From positions 37,563,932-37,627,931 of the forward strand of contig OY997596.1 of assembly GCA_963921825.1 (NCBI GenBank): 64,000 nt of DNA, read 5' to 3'. Origin of the DNA: Erodium maritimum (Eukaryota > Streptophyta > Magnoliopsida > Geraniales > Geraniaceae). Below, in pieces: positions 22,806-34,258 of the stretch. A program made the translations under genes and the position numbers. The notes under the pieces are model-generated. The model was given only the letters and a program-made list of their open reading frames with translations. It had not been told where the DNA came from and ran no database searches. How positions within the stretch are numbered: position 1 is the stretch's first letter; each line of letters begins with the position of its first letter.

Positions 22806-24162
22806 GAGGAGAAATCTAATACAAATCATGTCTTAACCTAAGAACCGTGAGAACCAATCTAAGCCATCTATTTTAAGAATGGAGGGATGAGATACAATTG
22901 AGTTGTTCACTGCAAAAAAACAGCACTTTTTAGTAAGCGGGAAGAGCTTTTTAGTAAAACTATCATATTACTTTTTTTTTACCAATTCACTAATTTAATT
23001 TTTTCCGCTTCGTTTGAACTCTGATTGGCTTCAAAATTGTGCCATTAGTTTTTTTCAAGGGCTTTCGATCAAGATCACTCATGAATATGTTTTGAAGCAC
23101 AAAAAAAAATTATTTCGGGGCTGATTTAAAAAAAATTAAATATGGGTAATTTTTATCAACACTTTGCTCTGGTTTTATCAACACTTTTACACTGGTTTTA
23201 TCAACATTTTACATTGGTTTTTCACCTCATTTCCAAAACTGATCATGATTTTATCACATCATCACGTGCTTTTTATGAACACTATTTTTATCAACACCAA
23301 ACACTAGGTTTATCATTAAATTATGTGTGTTTTATCACCCCCATCACATGTTTTTTTTGAAGCACGGAAAAAAGAATTATTTCAGGGCTGATTTAAAAAA
23401 AAATTATATCTGGGTAATTTTTATCAACACTTTACATTGGTTTTATTAACACTTTACACTGGTTTTATCAACATTGAACACTAGTTTTATCACATCATTT
23501 TCCAAAACCGAACATGATTTTTATCACCTCATCACGTGTTTTTATGAACACTAGGTTTATCAACACTAAACACTATGTTTATCATTAAATTACATGTGTT
23601 TTTATCACCCCATCCCATGTTTTTTATCAACGCTAAACTCTAGTTTATCACACTTATTATCAATATTAAACATGGTTTTTATCACCTCATTATTTGTTTT
23701 TATCACCTCAGTACATCTTTTTATCAACATTTAGCACTAGTTTGATACCTCCGATATAAAACATTTATTAATGAAGATTTATCAACATTCAACATTATTT
23801 TTATCACCCTGATATACCTTTTTATTTTCGTGCTACAAAATATATTCATGATTGATCTTGATTTAAAGTCATTGAAAAAATAAAAATATTGGCGCAAGTT
23901 TGAAGCTAATCGAAGTTCAAACGAATCGGGAAATATCAAATTAGTGAATTGGTGAAGAAAAAAATGGACACTTGTCCACATGACACCATGCTATTACAAT
24001 TATGCCCTTGCTTGTGTGAGAAAGGATGAAAGTGGCGTGAATTTGGGTGAAGTTGGGGTGATGATGTGGCATCAGGGTGAATGTTGGATCTTAGGTGTGT
24101 TTGACTAAGGTTGGTTCTCACGGTTTCTTTGATTAAGAATGGTTTGTAGCCGATTTCACGTT
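22806..24162. mobile_element. Mutator-like long-TIR element, family C, copy 2 (1357 bp)
   Basis: Flanked by the exact 10-bp duplication TGTGTCTACT (22796-22805 and 24163-24172). The left end GAGGAGAAATCTAAT is well kept, the right end (GATTTCACGTT) is worn. It has the same arms as copy 1, in the opposite orientation, and the same inner array, here reading TTTTATCAAC and TTTTATCACC. No coding capacity. Confidence 0.85.
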
Positions 24163-24238
24163 TGTGTCTACTAATAAAAACCCCACTCATATGCCCCCCA
24201 AAAACTATACTGAAAATACAACCGTTACAACTTGAATC

Positions 24239-26113
24239 ATGATCCTAAACCCTACTCCTAGGACATCTACAATCTGGCTACAAAATTTATTTATGGAGTG
24301 TGGAGAGATCAGCAAGGTGGAAACCCCTTCCAATCCAAACTTGAGGGGGAAATGGTTTGGTTATATTACGTTTTACACAGCTGAAGCAATGCAGAAAGGC
24401 TTAGAAATCTTTAATGGGTATGTCCTAAAAGGCTATAGATTATTTGTGGTCAAAGCTTTTGATAAAAGAACTGAAAGAGGACGAAGACATTTACAACCAC
24501 AACGGAAAAGAAAAGAGCAAGCCAACTTTCAGACATTTGATGAGGTTTCCCGGAATCTTCCCATTGGTCTAGTGGTAGAAGACAACAGAAAATTACTTGA
24601 AAGAGGTCATTTAGCACGGCTACACAAGAACTTCTCGGTTGAAGCCATCATGGAAGACTTTAAAGCTGAAAGGGAGGAGGAGATTGTCATCAAAACTCTG
24701 GGAAACAGGGTGGTTCTAGTTTATTTTCCTGATGAACAAGTAGAAAAGAAGGCTATGTTGGATGATGGTGCTTGGCTTCAGTTCTGGATGACTATTATTG
24801 AGGATAAAAGCAAACTTTGCAAAGATGGAGGGAAGTTCACTTGGGTCGCTATACATGGAGTGCCAATTCTAGGGTGGTGTACTGAGACTTTTGAGGCAAT
24901 AACAAAAAATTTGGGCTCCTTTGTTACAGTTCATCCTGTCTCTCTTGATGGCCACATATTGGATGTGGCTTTTGTTCTGCTTCATTCTATGGAATATGTG
25001 AAAGTTTACTTGAAAACTGGTTTATTATTAGAAGACAAAGCTTACAATGTCATGGTCAGCTCAGTGGAAAGTTCATCTCTACCTATTGTCCATCCAAAGC
25101 CATTACTGATCAATACTTCTTCTGAATCTGAAGATGAGACTCCAAAATCAAATGATGTTGGAATTTCTAGCAATCCTGGGGACACTTTAGAGACTGAAGT
25201 ACCTAATACTTTAACTCAACATGTTCAAGTGGAGATACAAGGAGGAAACACATTGCCCTGTCATGGGAATTTATTAGATATATCTGAGGTTGGTGAGGCC
25301 GTTATTGTGGAGGAGATGAATTTGAGGGGAGGAGATTTGGGTACACAATCATTGGGGGCACAACACTTGGAATACCCTGCATTTATTTCCACTGTCAAGG
25401 GATTAAACACCTTACAATCTCAGCAGCCATCTTCTTCTGGGTCTTTTAAGAATGCACTGATTGCTCCTGATACTTTTGGGGAGGAGAATTCAGACAAGGA
25501 AGCTACTGTTCCGGTGAACATATCAGATGAAACAGTAAGGCAGTTTTTGGCAACTACAGATGGGACAACTGAACTCCATCAAGGACAAAAGGAAGTTTTG
25601 GGAGTTGAACACATTAATGTGATTCAACATACTCTTTCCCCCATGGGTCCCATGGAACAGCCTGTTAAGCATTTTAACTCAGTTTTGGAGGGAATTAGGG
25701 TTTCAAACTCACAGTCACAAGCTAATCCTACTAGCTTAACTGATACAAAGGGTCCCACTGGTAAGAAGAAATACTCAAACACTATTGCAGCCTATAATAC
25801 AAGATCAAGAACAAAACTTCCAACACCAAAGCCCTTTCAATCTGCTGCAAAAACTAAAGAAAAAAGGGAGCTGCAGAATTTTAAATCTGATGGAGAAGGC
25901 ACCTGGAATTATTGTCAAGCACTTGGTCTCAAAGCTTATATAGAGGAGGATTTAGTGGCTGCAAGACTTGATAGCTTGGAGTTTGAAAACAATCAAGCAG
26001 TAGACTTGGAAGGAGATTCTGAGGATGATTTTTGTGACTTAGAGGAGAATGATGAAGAGGGGATCAACTCTTTGATTCAGACTCCTACTACTCAAAGACT
26101 CTTTACTCCATGA
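24239..26113 (+). CDS. LINE ORF1: RRM-like, DUF4283
   Basis: Full-length open frame of 624 codons with no internal stop. Residues about 10-80 resemble an RNA-recognition motif (WLQNLFMECGEISKVE, then GKWFGYITFYTAEAMQKGL and YRLFVVKAF), apparently missing the first strand. Residues about 125-280 are a DUF4283-type block (NRVVLVYFPDEQVEKKAML, DGGKFTWVAIHGVPILGW). The last 300 residues are low-complexity, acidic and Ser/Thr-rich. ORF1 proteins coat LINE RNA. No CCHC knuckle was seen, unlike the shorter ORF1 at 6.1-7.7 kb. The stop overlaps the ORF2 start by four bases (ATGA at 26110-26113), which suggests translation by termination-reinitiation; that is inference. The true start may have been upstream. 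Confidence 0.82.
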   Translation: MILNPTPRTSTIWLQNLFMECGEISKVETPSNPNLRGKWFGYITFYTAEAMQKGLEIFNGYVLKGYRLFVVKAFDKRTERGRRHLQPQRKRKEQANFQTFDEVSRNLPIGLVVEDNRKLLERGHLARLHKNFSVEAIMEDFKAEREEEIVIKTLGNRVVLVYFPDEQVEKKAMLDDGAWLQFWMTIIEDKSKLCKDGGKFTWVAIHGVPILGWCTETFEAITKNLGSFVTVHPVSLDGHILDVAFVLLHSMEYVKVYLKTGLLLEDKAYNVMVSSVESSSLPIVHPKPLLINTSSESEDETPKSNDVGISSNPGDTLETEVPNTLTQHVQVEIQGGNTLPCHGNLLDISEVGEAVIVEEMNLRGGDLGTQSLGAQHLEYPAFISTVKGLNTLQSQQPSSSGSFKNALIAPDTFGEENSDKEATVPVNISDETVRQFLATTDGTTELHQGQKEVLGVEHINVIQHTLSPMGPMEQPVKHFNSVLEGIRVSNSQSQANPTSLTDTKGPTGKKKYSNTIAAYNTRSRTKLPTPKPFQSAAKTKEKRELQNFKSDGEGTWNYCQALGLKAYIEEDLVAARLDSLEFENNQAVDLEGDSEDDFCDLEENDEEGINSLIQTPTTQRLFTP

Positions 26114-29100
26114 GAATCATCTCATGGAATATGAGGGGAACATCTTCTAAACAAAAGAGACGAGCTCTCAGTAGCTTGTGCCACAAGCAACAGGTGACAA
26201 TGGTTTTAATACAAGAGTCCAAACTGGAAGAGCTACCCTTTTATTTTCTGGACATCTGTGGTTTTAAAAATGTTTGGGAGGCTGAGTTTACACCTTCTAT
26301 TGGGAATTCTGGTGGGATCATCACTATTTGGAACACTTTGGTGTTTGAAAAACTTTCTTCCTTGGCTGAGAAACATGCTATTTTTTGGACTGCCAGATTC
26401 ACCCCCTGGATTATAAATTGTCCATAGTTAATATATATGCTCCTTGTTCAGTTGCTCTAAGATCTACACTTTGGGAGGAAATTGAACACAAGGCATTAGG
26501 TCTTTCTTCTAATTTGGTGGTGGCTGGAGATTTTAATGCAATTCTAGAACCCTTTGAAAAAGCTGGGCCACTTTCTTCACAGGCTAGTCTCAGAGATTTC
26601 AGAAGTTTCATTAGCAATGTGGGCTTGGTGGATCTTCAAATGACAGGTGGGAAGTACACTTGGTTCAACAATAGATCAAGTGCCTCAAGAATAGACAGAT
26701 TTTTGATCACTCCTCAGTTCACTGCAATTTTCAATAATTTATCCCAGTCTTGTTTGCCTAGAGGGATCTCAGATCACAAACCTATTTTACTTTGTAACCC
26801 TGTGGTTGATTGGGGAGCCAGACCCTTCAAGTTCATTAATGCCTGGATTAAACATCCAAATTTTCTCTCTGATACTAAAAGCTTTTGGGAATCAGTGGTT
26901 GTGCATGGTTCTCCATCTTACAAGCTTTGGTTTAAGCTAAAGGCTTTGAGAACTTTTTACAAGGGGTGGAACATCAATACCTTTGGATGCCTAGACAAAG
27001 ATATAGAGGATTTGAGAAGCCAGATCAATGTTTGGGATGGTTTAAATGAAGCCAGAGATTTATTACCAACTGAATTGTCTCACAGGGCCTTGTGTCAGGC
27101 AGTATTAATACAAAAACTCAAGCTACAAGCAAGGCTGTGGTGTCAAAAGGCTAGACTCAAATGGAGCAATGAAAGGGACAGGTGCACCAAATTCTTTCAT
27201 CTGTTAGCTAATTATAATTACACCAGAAGAAAAATCACCTTGATTCAAGATGGTGGGAGAACATATCAGTTGCCAACTGAGATAAAAATTTTGGCTAGGA
27301 GTCATTTTGCCAATAGATTCAAGAAAGGAATAGAGGTCAGTATAGATCTATCATCATTGCCTTTTTTATCCCTATCACATTTACAGGCATCAAATTTGGA
27401 AACCCTCTTCCAAGAAGAAGAAGTGCTAGATGCTATTAAGGTCTGTAATGGAGAAAAAGCTCCAGGTCCTGATGGTTTTACCCTAAAGTTTTACTTGACT
27501 TGTTGGAACATAATTAAGGGAGATATTATGCAGTTGGTACAACACTTTCATGCAGGTGGGTCATTAGGAAAAGGTTTAAACTCCTCTTTCATAACCTTGA
27601 TAGCAAAGACAAACACTCCTAAAACTTGGGATGATTATAGACCCATTAGTCTGATCCACAGCTCTTATAAAATCATCTCAAAGGTGCTTGCTAAAAGGTT
27701 GAAGCCACACATGAATTATTTAGTTCATGATGTTCAGACAGGCTTTATAGCAGGAAGGCAAATTCTTGATGGGATTTTAATAGCTTCTGAGCTCATCCAG
27801 TTCATAAAACAATCTGTTCAAGAGGTTATTGTCTTTAAAATTGATTTTGAAAAGGCCTATGATCACATTGATTGGGAGGCCTTGATCTATTTGCTGGAGA
27901 TTATGGGGTTTGGTCTTGTGTGGAGATCTTGGATCAGGGAATGTGTTCAAGCCTGGTTATCTGTGTTAATTAATGGCTCTCCCTCTGGGGATTTTCATTA
28001 CAAAGGGGCTTAAGACAGGGGTGCTCTCTTTCTCCACTGTTATTTGCTTTAATTGCTGAAAGCCTGCACCAATTAATGGTCAAGGGTTGTTCTGAAGGAA
28101 TGTTTACAAGTGTGAAGTGCAGTGAAAATGGGCCTGAGATCTCCCATCTACAATTTGCTGATGATACCTTGCTTTTCATCAAAGATGGGGCACAACAAGC
28201 AATCAATTTGAAGCACACTCTAAGCTGCCTACAACAAGCAACAAGTCTGAGGATTAATTTCCAAAAATCAAAGGTTTTAGTCCTAAATCCTACTACTGTT
28301 ACTGAGGAGGAAATAACAAGGATCTTGGGGTGCAGCCTAATACAGCTACCCTTTGAGTATCTAGGATTTCAGTTGGGGGCTAATCCAAGGAGAAAAAAAA
28401 ACATGGGAGCCTGTGATCAAAAAGTTCAAAGCAAAATTAAACCTCTGGCAATCCAAGGCCAAATCTTTTGGGGGAAGAATTCAATTGATCAAATCAACTC
28501 TCAGCTCATTACCCCTTTATTACATGTCACTTTATAAAGCACCAAAATGAGTGATCCTAGAGATGGAAAAATGGCATAAGAGGTTTCTTTGGAATGGGAA
28601 TTTAACTAGGAAAGGATTACACAAAGTAAGATGGAACCTGGTATGCAGACCTAGTAAGAGTGGGGGATTGGGAATCAAAAGCTTGAGAATTATGAATTTA
28701 GCATTGCTAGCAAGGTGGTGGTGGAGGTTTGCACTTGAAACTGATTCCCTGTGGAAGAACTTACCATGCTCCAAGTATGGATGGGATCCACAATCATGGG
28801 ACTTATCAAAATTCTTGTTGAATAGTGGACAAGGCTTCCTTAGACATATTGAACCTTTATTAGCAATTCCCAGGTTTGCCAATGCTTTTGGAGCAGAAGG
28901 TTTTCAGTGGACAGTGGTGTCTGGGAACTACATTTTTTTCTGGGAGGATATATGGCTAACTGAGATCCCACTCAAATTTATATTTCAGAGACTCTATCAT
29001 CTCAGTCTATAGAAGAAGAAGTTGGTAGCTAACTGTTGGGAGGTGGAAGATTAGTTATTAGTATTCAGAAGAGATTTAAGAGGATGAGAGCTTGATCAAC

Positions 29101-29777
29101 TGGAATTATTATCACAATTATTAGATAATGCTCCTAGATTAAGGTTTGGGGAGGACAAAGTAGCTTGGAAGGTTGATAAGAAGGGTTTTTCAGTAAGCAA
29201 GATGTACCAATTGCTAGAGGAGGATCAGGATCAACATCTAATTTGGCCAACACTGCTCTGGTCTCCTAGTATCCCTCCTAAAATTGCTGCTTTTGCTTGG
29301 CTAATGTGTATGCAAGCAGTCCCAAGCAGTCCCCACAAAATGCTTTTTATTGAGCAGGGGTGTTTATCATACTAATATTTGGTGTAGTTTCTGTCAAGAG
29401 GATTCAGAGGAGATAGACCATCTCTTTATTGGTTGTCCAGTGGCCTGGAGCATTTGGTGCTTATGCTTGAAGTGGTGGGGGATTAAAACAGCTTGCAGTG
29501 ATTCTATAAAAGGTTGGTTTATAGCTTGGAACCAGTTAGGGGGAAGAAGAAGAAACCACAGTGGAATATGCTGTTTTCCATAATTCTTTGGAGAATATGG
29601 CTTTGCAGGAACAAACTTATATTCAAAAACATCTTTGATCATCCACAAGAGGTACTTCAAGCCATTCAAAGTGATTCTTTTCTTATCATGTGGGCCAGAT
29701 TTAAAGAGGATCAAAAATTCTCATTCTTATCCTGGATCAATTCTCCACAGCTGTGTGGGAGAGGTTTGCTGAAGTAG
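26110..29777 (+). pseudogene. LINE ORF2: endonuclease, reverse transcriptase, zf-RVT, frameshifted
   Basis: ORF2 nicks DNA and copies the element RNA at the nick. Order seen: endonuclease start MRIISWNMRG and LIQESKLEE (26110-26427); frame break near 26410; NIYAPCSVALR, VVAGDFNAIL, RIDRFLITPQF and ISDHKPILL (endonuclease end); reverse transcriptase with NGEKAPGPDGFTLKFY, DDYRPISLIHSSYKIISKVLA, GFIAGRQILDGILIA and KIDFEKAYDHIDWEAL; frame break near 28010; KGLRQGCSLSPLLFALIAES and the catalytic FADD at 28154-28165; break in an A-run near 28395; stop at 28548-28550; ALLARWWWRFALETDSLW; stop near 29010; zinc-binding CSFCQEDSEEIDHLFIGC (from 29350). At least three frameshifts and two stops make it inactive, but the domains are otherwise complete, so it died fairly recently. 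Confidence 0.9.
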
Positions 29778-30837
29778 TTCTGGGTACAACTTGAGGAAAT
29801 TCTGGGGGGTTTGGGATGGGATGGGAGGGTTTGGGGGAGTGTTGTGAGTATTTTCTTCTCTGGGTTTATTTAGATAACTTTTTTGTTATGAGAGTGGGAG
29901 TTTCATACATGTTTAGGGAAATGAGAGGGTAGTTTTTCTTCCTTTTAGGTGGTGAGGAGTGGTTTGGTTTAACTCTTGGTTGCTACTCTTTCCTCCACAG
30001 GTTTTGCTGCAATCAGGGTGACAACAACTTGATTTGGGACATCATTTGGCTGTTTGGAACTGAAGCAAGCATTTCATTCAGACTACTGATGTTAGGTTGG
30101 AGATTGTCACGCCCCAATTTCAGTAAACCAAACTCAGGACGTGAACTTTTAAAACAATAAAACATTTTGAAACCTTTTACATTAAATCACTTTAAGATCG
30201 TCGTTTGTTCAACAAAATAATGCTTACAACTTGAAACACGTCCCAACAAGTGGACAAAAGTATGGTATCCGTCGCTAGACTCAAATAAACCCAGAAACCC
30301 GCTCCTAGCTCTTCAAGCTTCAGAAGCTCACCTAGTCCAACCTGCGACCGGTACCTGTAGGAAAAGCAGCTAGGGGTGAGCGTTCGCTCACCACTACGGA
30401 TAACAGACTGACTATGGCATAATTAGCAAACAATGCCGGTAACACCAACAACCAACTCAACCCCGGGGATCACTATCCCCAAACTCAAGTAACCCGACCG
30501 ACACTCACACACTGATACTTTCCTCAACCGACTCAACACTCAGACACGTAAGGTAGACCCGACACAACGATCGACGACCTCCTCCAAAGACACGACAGAC
30601 CACCACGCAACACCCAAGATCACAAAGGATCGCACACCAAACAAGATCACAAAGGATCGCACTCCTGTCAGCTGCTCAGTGCCGGTTGCTAACCGGCTGG
30701 GCTCGAGCCTGCCCCACGCGCTTTGCCGATCCCTGTCAGGCTCCAGGCGGTCGACTTGTTGGCGATATATACAACGCTGTTTTTCCGATAGCTAGTCGGA
30801 AGGGGAGCTGCCCTCTCATCGCCTAATAACGCTCACA

Positions 30838-30990
30838 ACCTCCCGAGACTCGAACTCGGTCAGGCTAGCCAAAGAACGCTCGCAAATTCCCGAGACTCGA
30901 ACTCGGTCAAGCCAGCCAAAGAACGCTCGCAACCTCCCGAGACTCGAACTCGGTCAGGCCAACCAAAGAACGCTCGCAACTTACCGATCC
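30838..30990. repeat. Tandem repeat, about 55 bp x 3
   Basis: Three units of the pattern CCCGAGACTCGAACTCGGTC followed by AGGCCAGCCAAAGAACGCTCGCAA. Each unit holds the palindrome-like CGAGACTCGAACTCG. It lies inside the solo LTR. Confidence 0.85.
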
Positions 30991-31114
30991 CTGTCAGGTA
31001 AGCCAGCCAAATTCCACACCACTTCCCGACACAAAGTCGGGTCACTAACCTCGGGCAAGCACAATCACAATCACGAGCAAAGTTCAACAAGCAACAACAA
31101 CACAGGTTCAACAC

Positions 31115-31570
31115 TCCACAGGTACTCATGGCCACCCAAGACACCAACAGTAAAACACGGATTCGACAACCCCACGGGCACTCACGGCCTCCCAAGACAC
31201 ATCAACCATAACTCACGGGCTCAACAACCCCATGGGCACTCACGGCCTCCCAAGACGCACCAACCATAACTCACGGGCTCAACAACCCCACGGGCACTCA
31301 CGGCCACCCAAGACACACCAACAGTAACTCACGGGCTCAACACCCCCACGACACTCATGGCCACCCAAGACACTCCAACAGTAACTCACGGGCTCAACAA
31401 CCCCACGGCACTCAGGGCCACCCAAGACCCATCAATAGTAAAGACACGGGTTCAATCAACCCCCACGGGCACTCATGGCCACCCAGACACAACAGTAAAA
31501 CACGGGCTCTCATGGCCACCCAAGACACAACAGTAAAACACGGGCTCTCATGGCCACCCAAGACACAAAA
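31115..31570. repeat. Tandem repeat, about 55-60 bp x 7-8
   Basis: Units are built from CACGGGCTCAACAACCCCAC, GGGCACTCACGGCC and CCCAAGACACACCAACAGTA, more diverged at both edges and shortened at the right. It lies inside the solo LTR, downstream of the 55-bp array. Confidence 0.85.
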
Positions 31571-33665
31571 TACACAATCAACCTCTGGCATAACCAATGC
31601 CTCCAATAGTCCTAATATCAACAGTTTCACAAACAACCTCTGGGAATGGTCATATGCCTCCAGTACTCCTAATCTCGATAAGTTCGCAATCAACCTCCGG
31701 GCATGGTCATATGCCTCTAGTAATTCTAATATCGCTAAGTTCTCTGCTCCTACGACACTACTAAGTGTCACATGCTTTTCTAATATTCGCTACGTTCCCG
31801 CATCATGCCTTTCTAATATTCGATAACCCACTTAACCCACGACACCCCAGTGTCACATGCAATTCTACTGTTAACTTTCCCTAGTCAGGGCCGAGATCCG
31901 GCTACTTTTCCCTACCTCAACTGAAGAACAACCGCTACGTCTCTTAGCTGCTGACGTCCTGGCTCGCTACCTCCGGTCTTCTCTTTGATCGAAGTCGGAC
32001 ACTAAATTTAACACGAAGCCACAAATTAATAACGGTTCCACCGTTAAATTAAAGGTTACGATTAGTCCAGTTTAAATCCGACAGTTGTCTTTCAAACTCG
32101 AGCGGGCTAAAAGCGGGATCACGACGAATCGGGTTCGAGCACTCGAGCCCCGAGCACAGAAATTGGTGTACGTTTCCGAGGTCCGATTCTTCATTCCGTT
32201 TTTTTGTCCCGTTCTAGTCCGATTTCACAATTCGATTTAAAGGTCCGAGGTTCCAGATTCGTTCCAACGCTCAACAGTAAACCAAACTTAATTAAAAATG
32301 ATTTTTCCTTCCAAAACAATTTCTTTTTCTCATTTACACAGATCTGAGTTGTTTTTAATCATTTTCCCTTTTAACCGATCTTTTCATTAATTTTTATGCT
32401 TCAACAAAGCTGTGCCCAACTTGTCCAGATCCAAGTAGAACACAGAGCAACACTGATCAGATTCAAGGCAAACTCGGGACAGAAATAAAATGGGTAGACG
32501 TTAAGGAAAAGAAACCGGCCACCGGCGAAGACATCGCCGGCGCCCAAACTCCGTGGGTGAGATTTCTCACCGTGGGGAATAGAGACGACGTCGGGGAGGT
32601 GAAGGTCGTCACGGGAGCGGCGGAGTATGGCGAGGAGTTCGCCTCGGATCCGGACGACTCGGTCCCGTCCCGGATCTGTTGAGCTCGCCGGCGACGGCGG
32701 GAGCTCGGGTTACGCTCGGTTGAAGGGAAGGTCGGGACGAGAAGAGGAGGAGGGCGGTGTGCTTGAGCGGACGGGGAAGAGGGGTGGAGCTCGGTGGCGG
32801 CGATGGCGGTCGCGGCCGGTGAACTCTCCAGATTGGAGAAGACGAGTGGGAGCGAAGGGCGGCGAGAACAAGGGTGCGGGGCGAAGACGGCTGGCGACGG
32901 GCTCGGCTGGACTGAGAAGTGGAAGGGAGAGAGAGAGAGGCGGAGTCGAGAGGTTAAGGGAGAGAGGGCGTGTCTGAAGTGAATTAGGGTTCGAAACCCT
33001 AATTCACCCTTCTTAAATACGCGGGCTGGTTGCCCTTTTGGGTCGCTGGCGAGTAAACGGGCATCAGGCCCAAGCGAGGGGGGGGGGGGGGGGGGGAGAA
33101 GTCGGGCCTGGCCGGGCCTGCGAGTCAGGTCAGGTCTGAACGATCCCAGCCTTTTTTTTTCACAAATCAAACTCGTTCCCAACCTCGACGTTATTCTTTA
33201 ATAATTTAAACGTTAAATTTTTTTCTCGGTCTTTACAGAGATACTTGCTGCAGATTCATGAAAATTTGGAGTTGCAGATGCTTATTAGGGTCAACAAAAA
33301 GGGTTATAAATTGTCTTGATAAAGGGAGGGCAAGGACTGGGTTTGATGTTTTTGGTATTCACCTTCTGTTTTTGTGGAGGTTCTAAAATAAGGGTTGGAA
33401 CACATGTAATTCCCCCAGTTTGGATGTCCTGTTTTATTGTGGGGAAAGAAAGTTAGTTAAGGTTTAAAAGTTAGTTGGGAACTTGTGAAACAAGTAACGG
33501 GTAGTTAGTTATATTTTAAACTTTTGTTGGGAAACTTGAGGAACAAGTAACCGGTGGTAGGTATGTTGGATTGTAATTATTTTGGAGAGATAACTCTTGG
33601 CCTTTGCTTTTATTTCGAAAGCTAGGTTTTAATACAAACAAAAAAATTTGCTGGTAAAAAAAAAA

Positions 33666-33919
33666 TCCTATAAACTCATGTTAACTGTTTGACAAATTGG
33701 ACAATGGTCCGGACAAAAGTAGATCACCACCAAAATAAAGAAATGGTAAGGTATATATGAGACAATTTAAAAGAGAGCGACACTTGTGCAAATAACTACT
33801 AGTTGATGACTTTTAAAGCAAAATAAAGTAATATAGAAGCAATGTATACCCGAGAAAGTGGCAAAATCGCAAATACGAACAAAATAAAGTTTGGGAAACC
33901 AATCCCTCGCCTCTCTCCG
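33666..33919 (+). promoter_or_regulatory. Short upstream region of INH3
   Basis: Only 254 bp separate the LINE poly-A tail from the INH3 start codon. The proximal part (GCCTCTCTCCG) looks like a CT-rich leader. A second in-frame ATG at 33842 would add 26 residues, but the family start favours 33920. Confidence 0.4.
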
Positions 33920-34258
33920 ATGGCGCGACCAACGGCCACCAGACCTTTAAGCGCCGCCGGCACAGCCACCACCACCATAACCGTTGAAGATACGACACCG
34001 TCTCTTCCGCAACAACAGCCTCAGAGCTTGGTTCTCCGGCTCAACCGGAAGAAGAAGGTGACGTGGAAGGAAGGCACCGTCGACAACGAATTCATGCAGA
34101 AGAAGAGCTCCAAGAAGTGTTGCATCTTCCACAAGCAGAAGCCCTTCGATGAGGACTCCAGCGACGAAGAAGATGACCCTGACCCTTCTAATGGTCCAGA
34201 TGGATCCAAGGACGTAGCTCACGATCACGATCATGGCTGTTGTTCCCATCAGCATTGA
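33920..34258 (+). CDS. INH3: Protein phosphatase 1 regulatory inhibitor-3 (INH3/PPP1R11 family)
   Basis: Small acidic, heat-stable regulator that binds type-1 protein phosphatase (plant TOPP catalytic subunits) and inhibits it, mainly in nucleus and cytoplasm. Single open frame of 112 residues. Seen: Thr/Ala-rich N terminus; LNRKKKVTW with the RVxF-type docking motif KVTW at residues 46-49; the family block [20 protein letters not shown] (48-67) and [18 protein letters not shown]; and a His/Cys-rich tail [12 protein letters not shown]. Order and length match the plant family. I chose the start at 33920 because MARPTATRP gives the usual short N terminus. Animal PPP1R11 is reported as an E3 ligase using its Cys-rich part; whether this holds in plants is unknown to me. 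Confidence 0.93.
   Translation: MARPTATRPLSAAGTATTTITVEDTTPSLPQQQPQSLVLRLNRKKKVTWKEGTVDNEFMQKKSSKKCCIFHKQKPFDEDSSDEEDDPDPSNGPDGSKDVAHDHDHGCCSHQH

Larger units (their letters stand above)
30105..33237. mobile_element. Solo LTR (3.13 kb), probably gypsy-type
   Basis: Begins TGTCACGCCCC, ends CTTTACA (TG...CA) and is flanked by the exact 5-bp duplication GAGAT (30100-30104 and 33238-33242). It has no gag-pol and no second LTR inside, which fits unequal recombination between two LTRs. Large LTRs starting TGTCACGCCCC are common in plant gypsy chromoviruses, so the superfamily is inference. It contains two tandem arrays and a GC-rich block at 32460-33060 whose frames on both strands are Arg/Ser/Gly-rich and do not look like a gene. 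A run of about 20 G lies at 33079-33099. Confidence 0.82.
24239..33665 (+). mobile_element. L1-type LINE with ORF1, broken ORF2 and a nested solo LTR
   Basis: Contains ORF1, ORF2 and a 3' UTR that runs from about 29780 to 30104, is interrupted by a 3.13 kb LTR, and resumes at 33238 to end in a tail TTTGCTGGTAAAAAAAAAA (33647-33665). The 5' end is uncertain: ORF1 begins only 67 bp after the neighbouring Mutator-like element, and its RNA-binding domain seems to lack its first strand, so the 5' end is probably lost. I found no target duplication. Without the nested LTR the visible LINE is about 6.3 kb. Confidence 0.85.

Noticed and set aside
30838..31570. CRISPR-like look of regularly spaced repeats
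   Set aside because: Units are contiguous tandem repeats without unique spacers, in a plant LTR; not CRISPR.
32463..33182. 239-residue minus-strand frame in the solo LTR
   Set aside because: Low-complexity Ser/Pro/Arg composition, frames open on both strands, no domain; expected from GC-rich DNA.
33842..33919. 26-residue N-terminal extension of INH3
   Set aside because: The upstream ATG lies in a leader-like region, and the MARPTATRP start matches family length.
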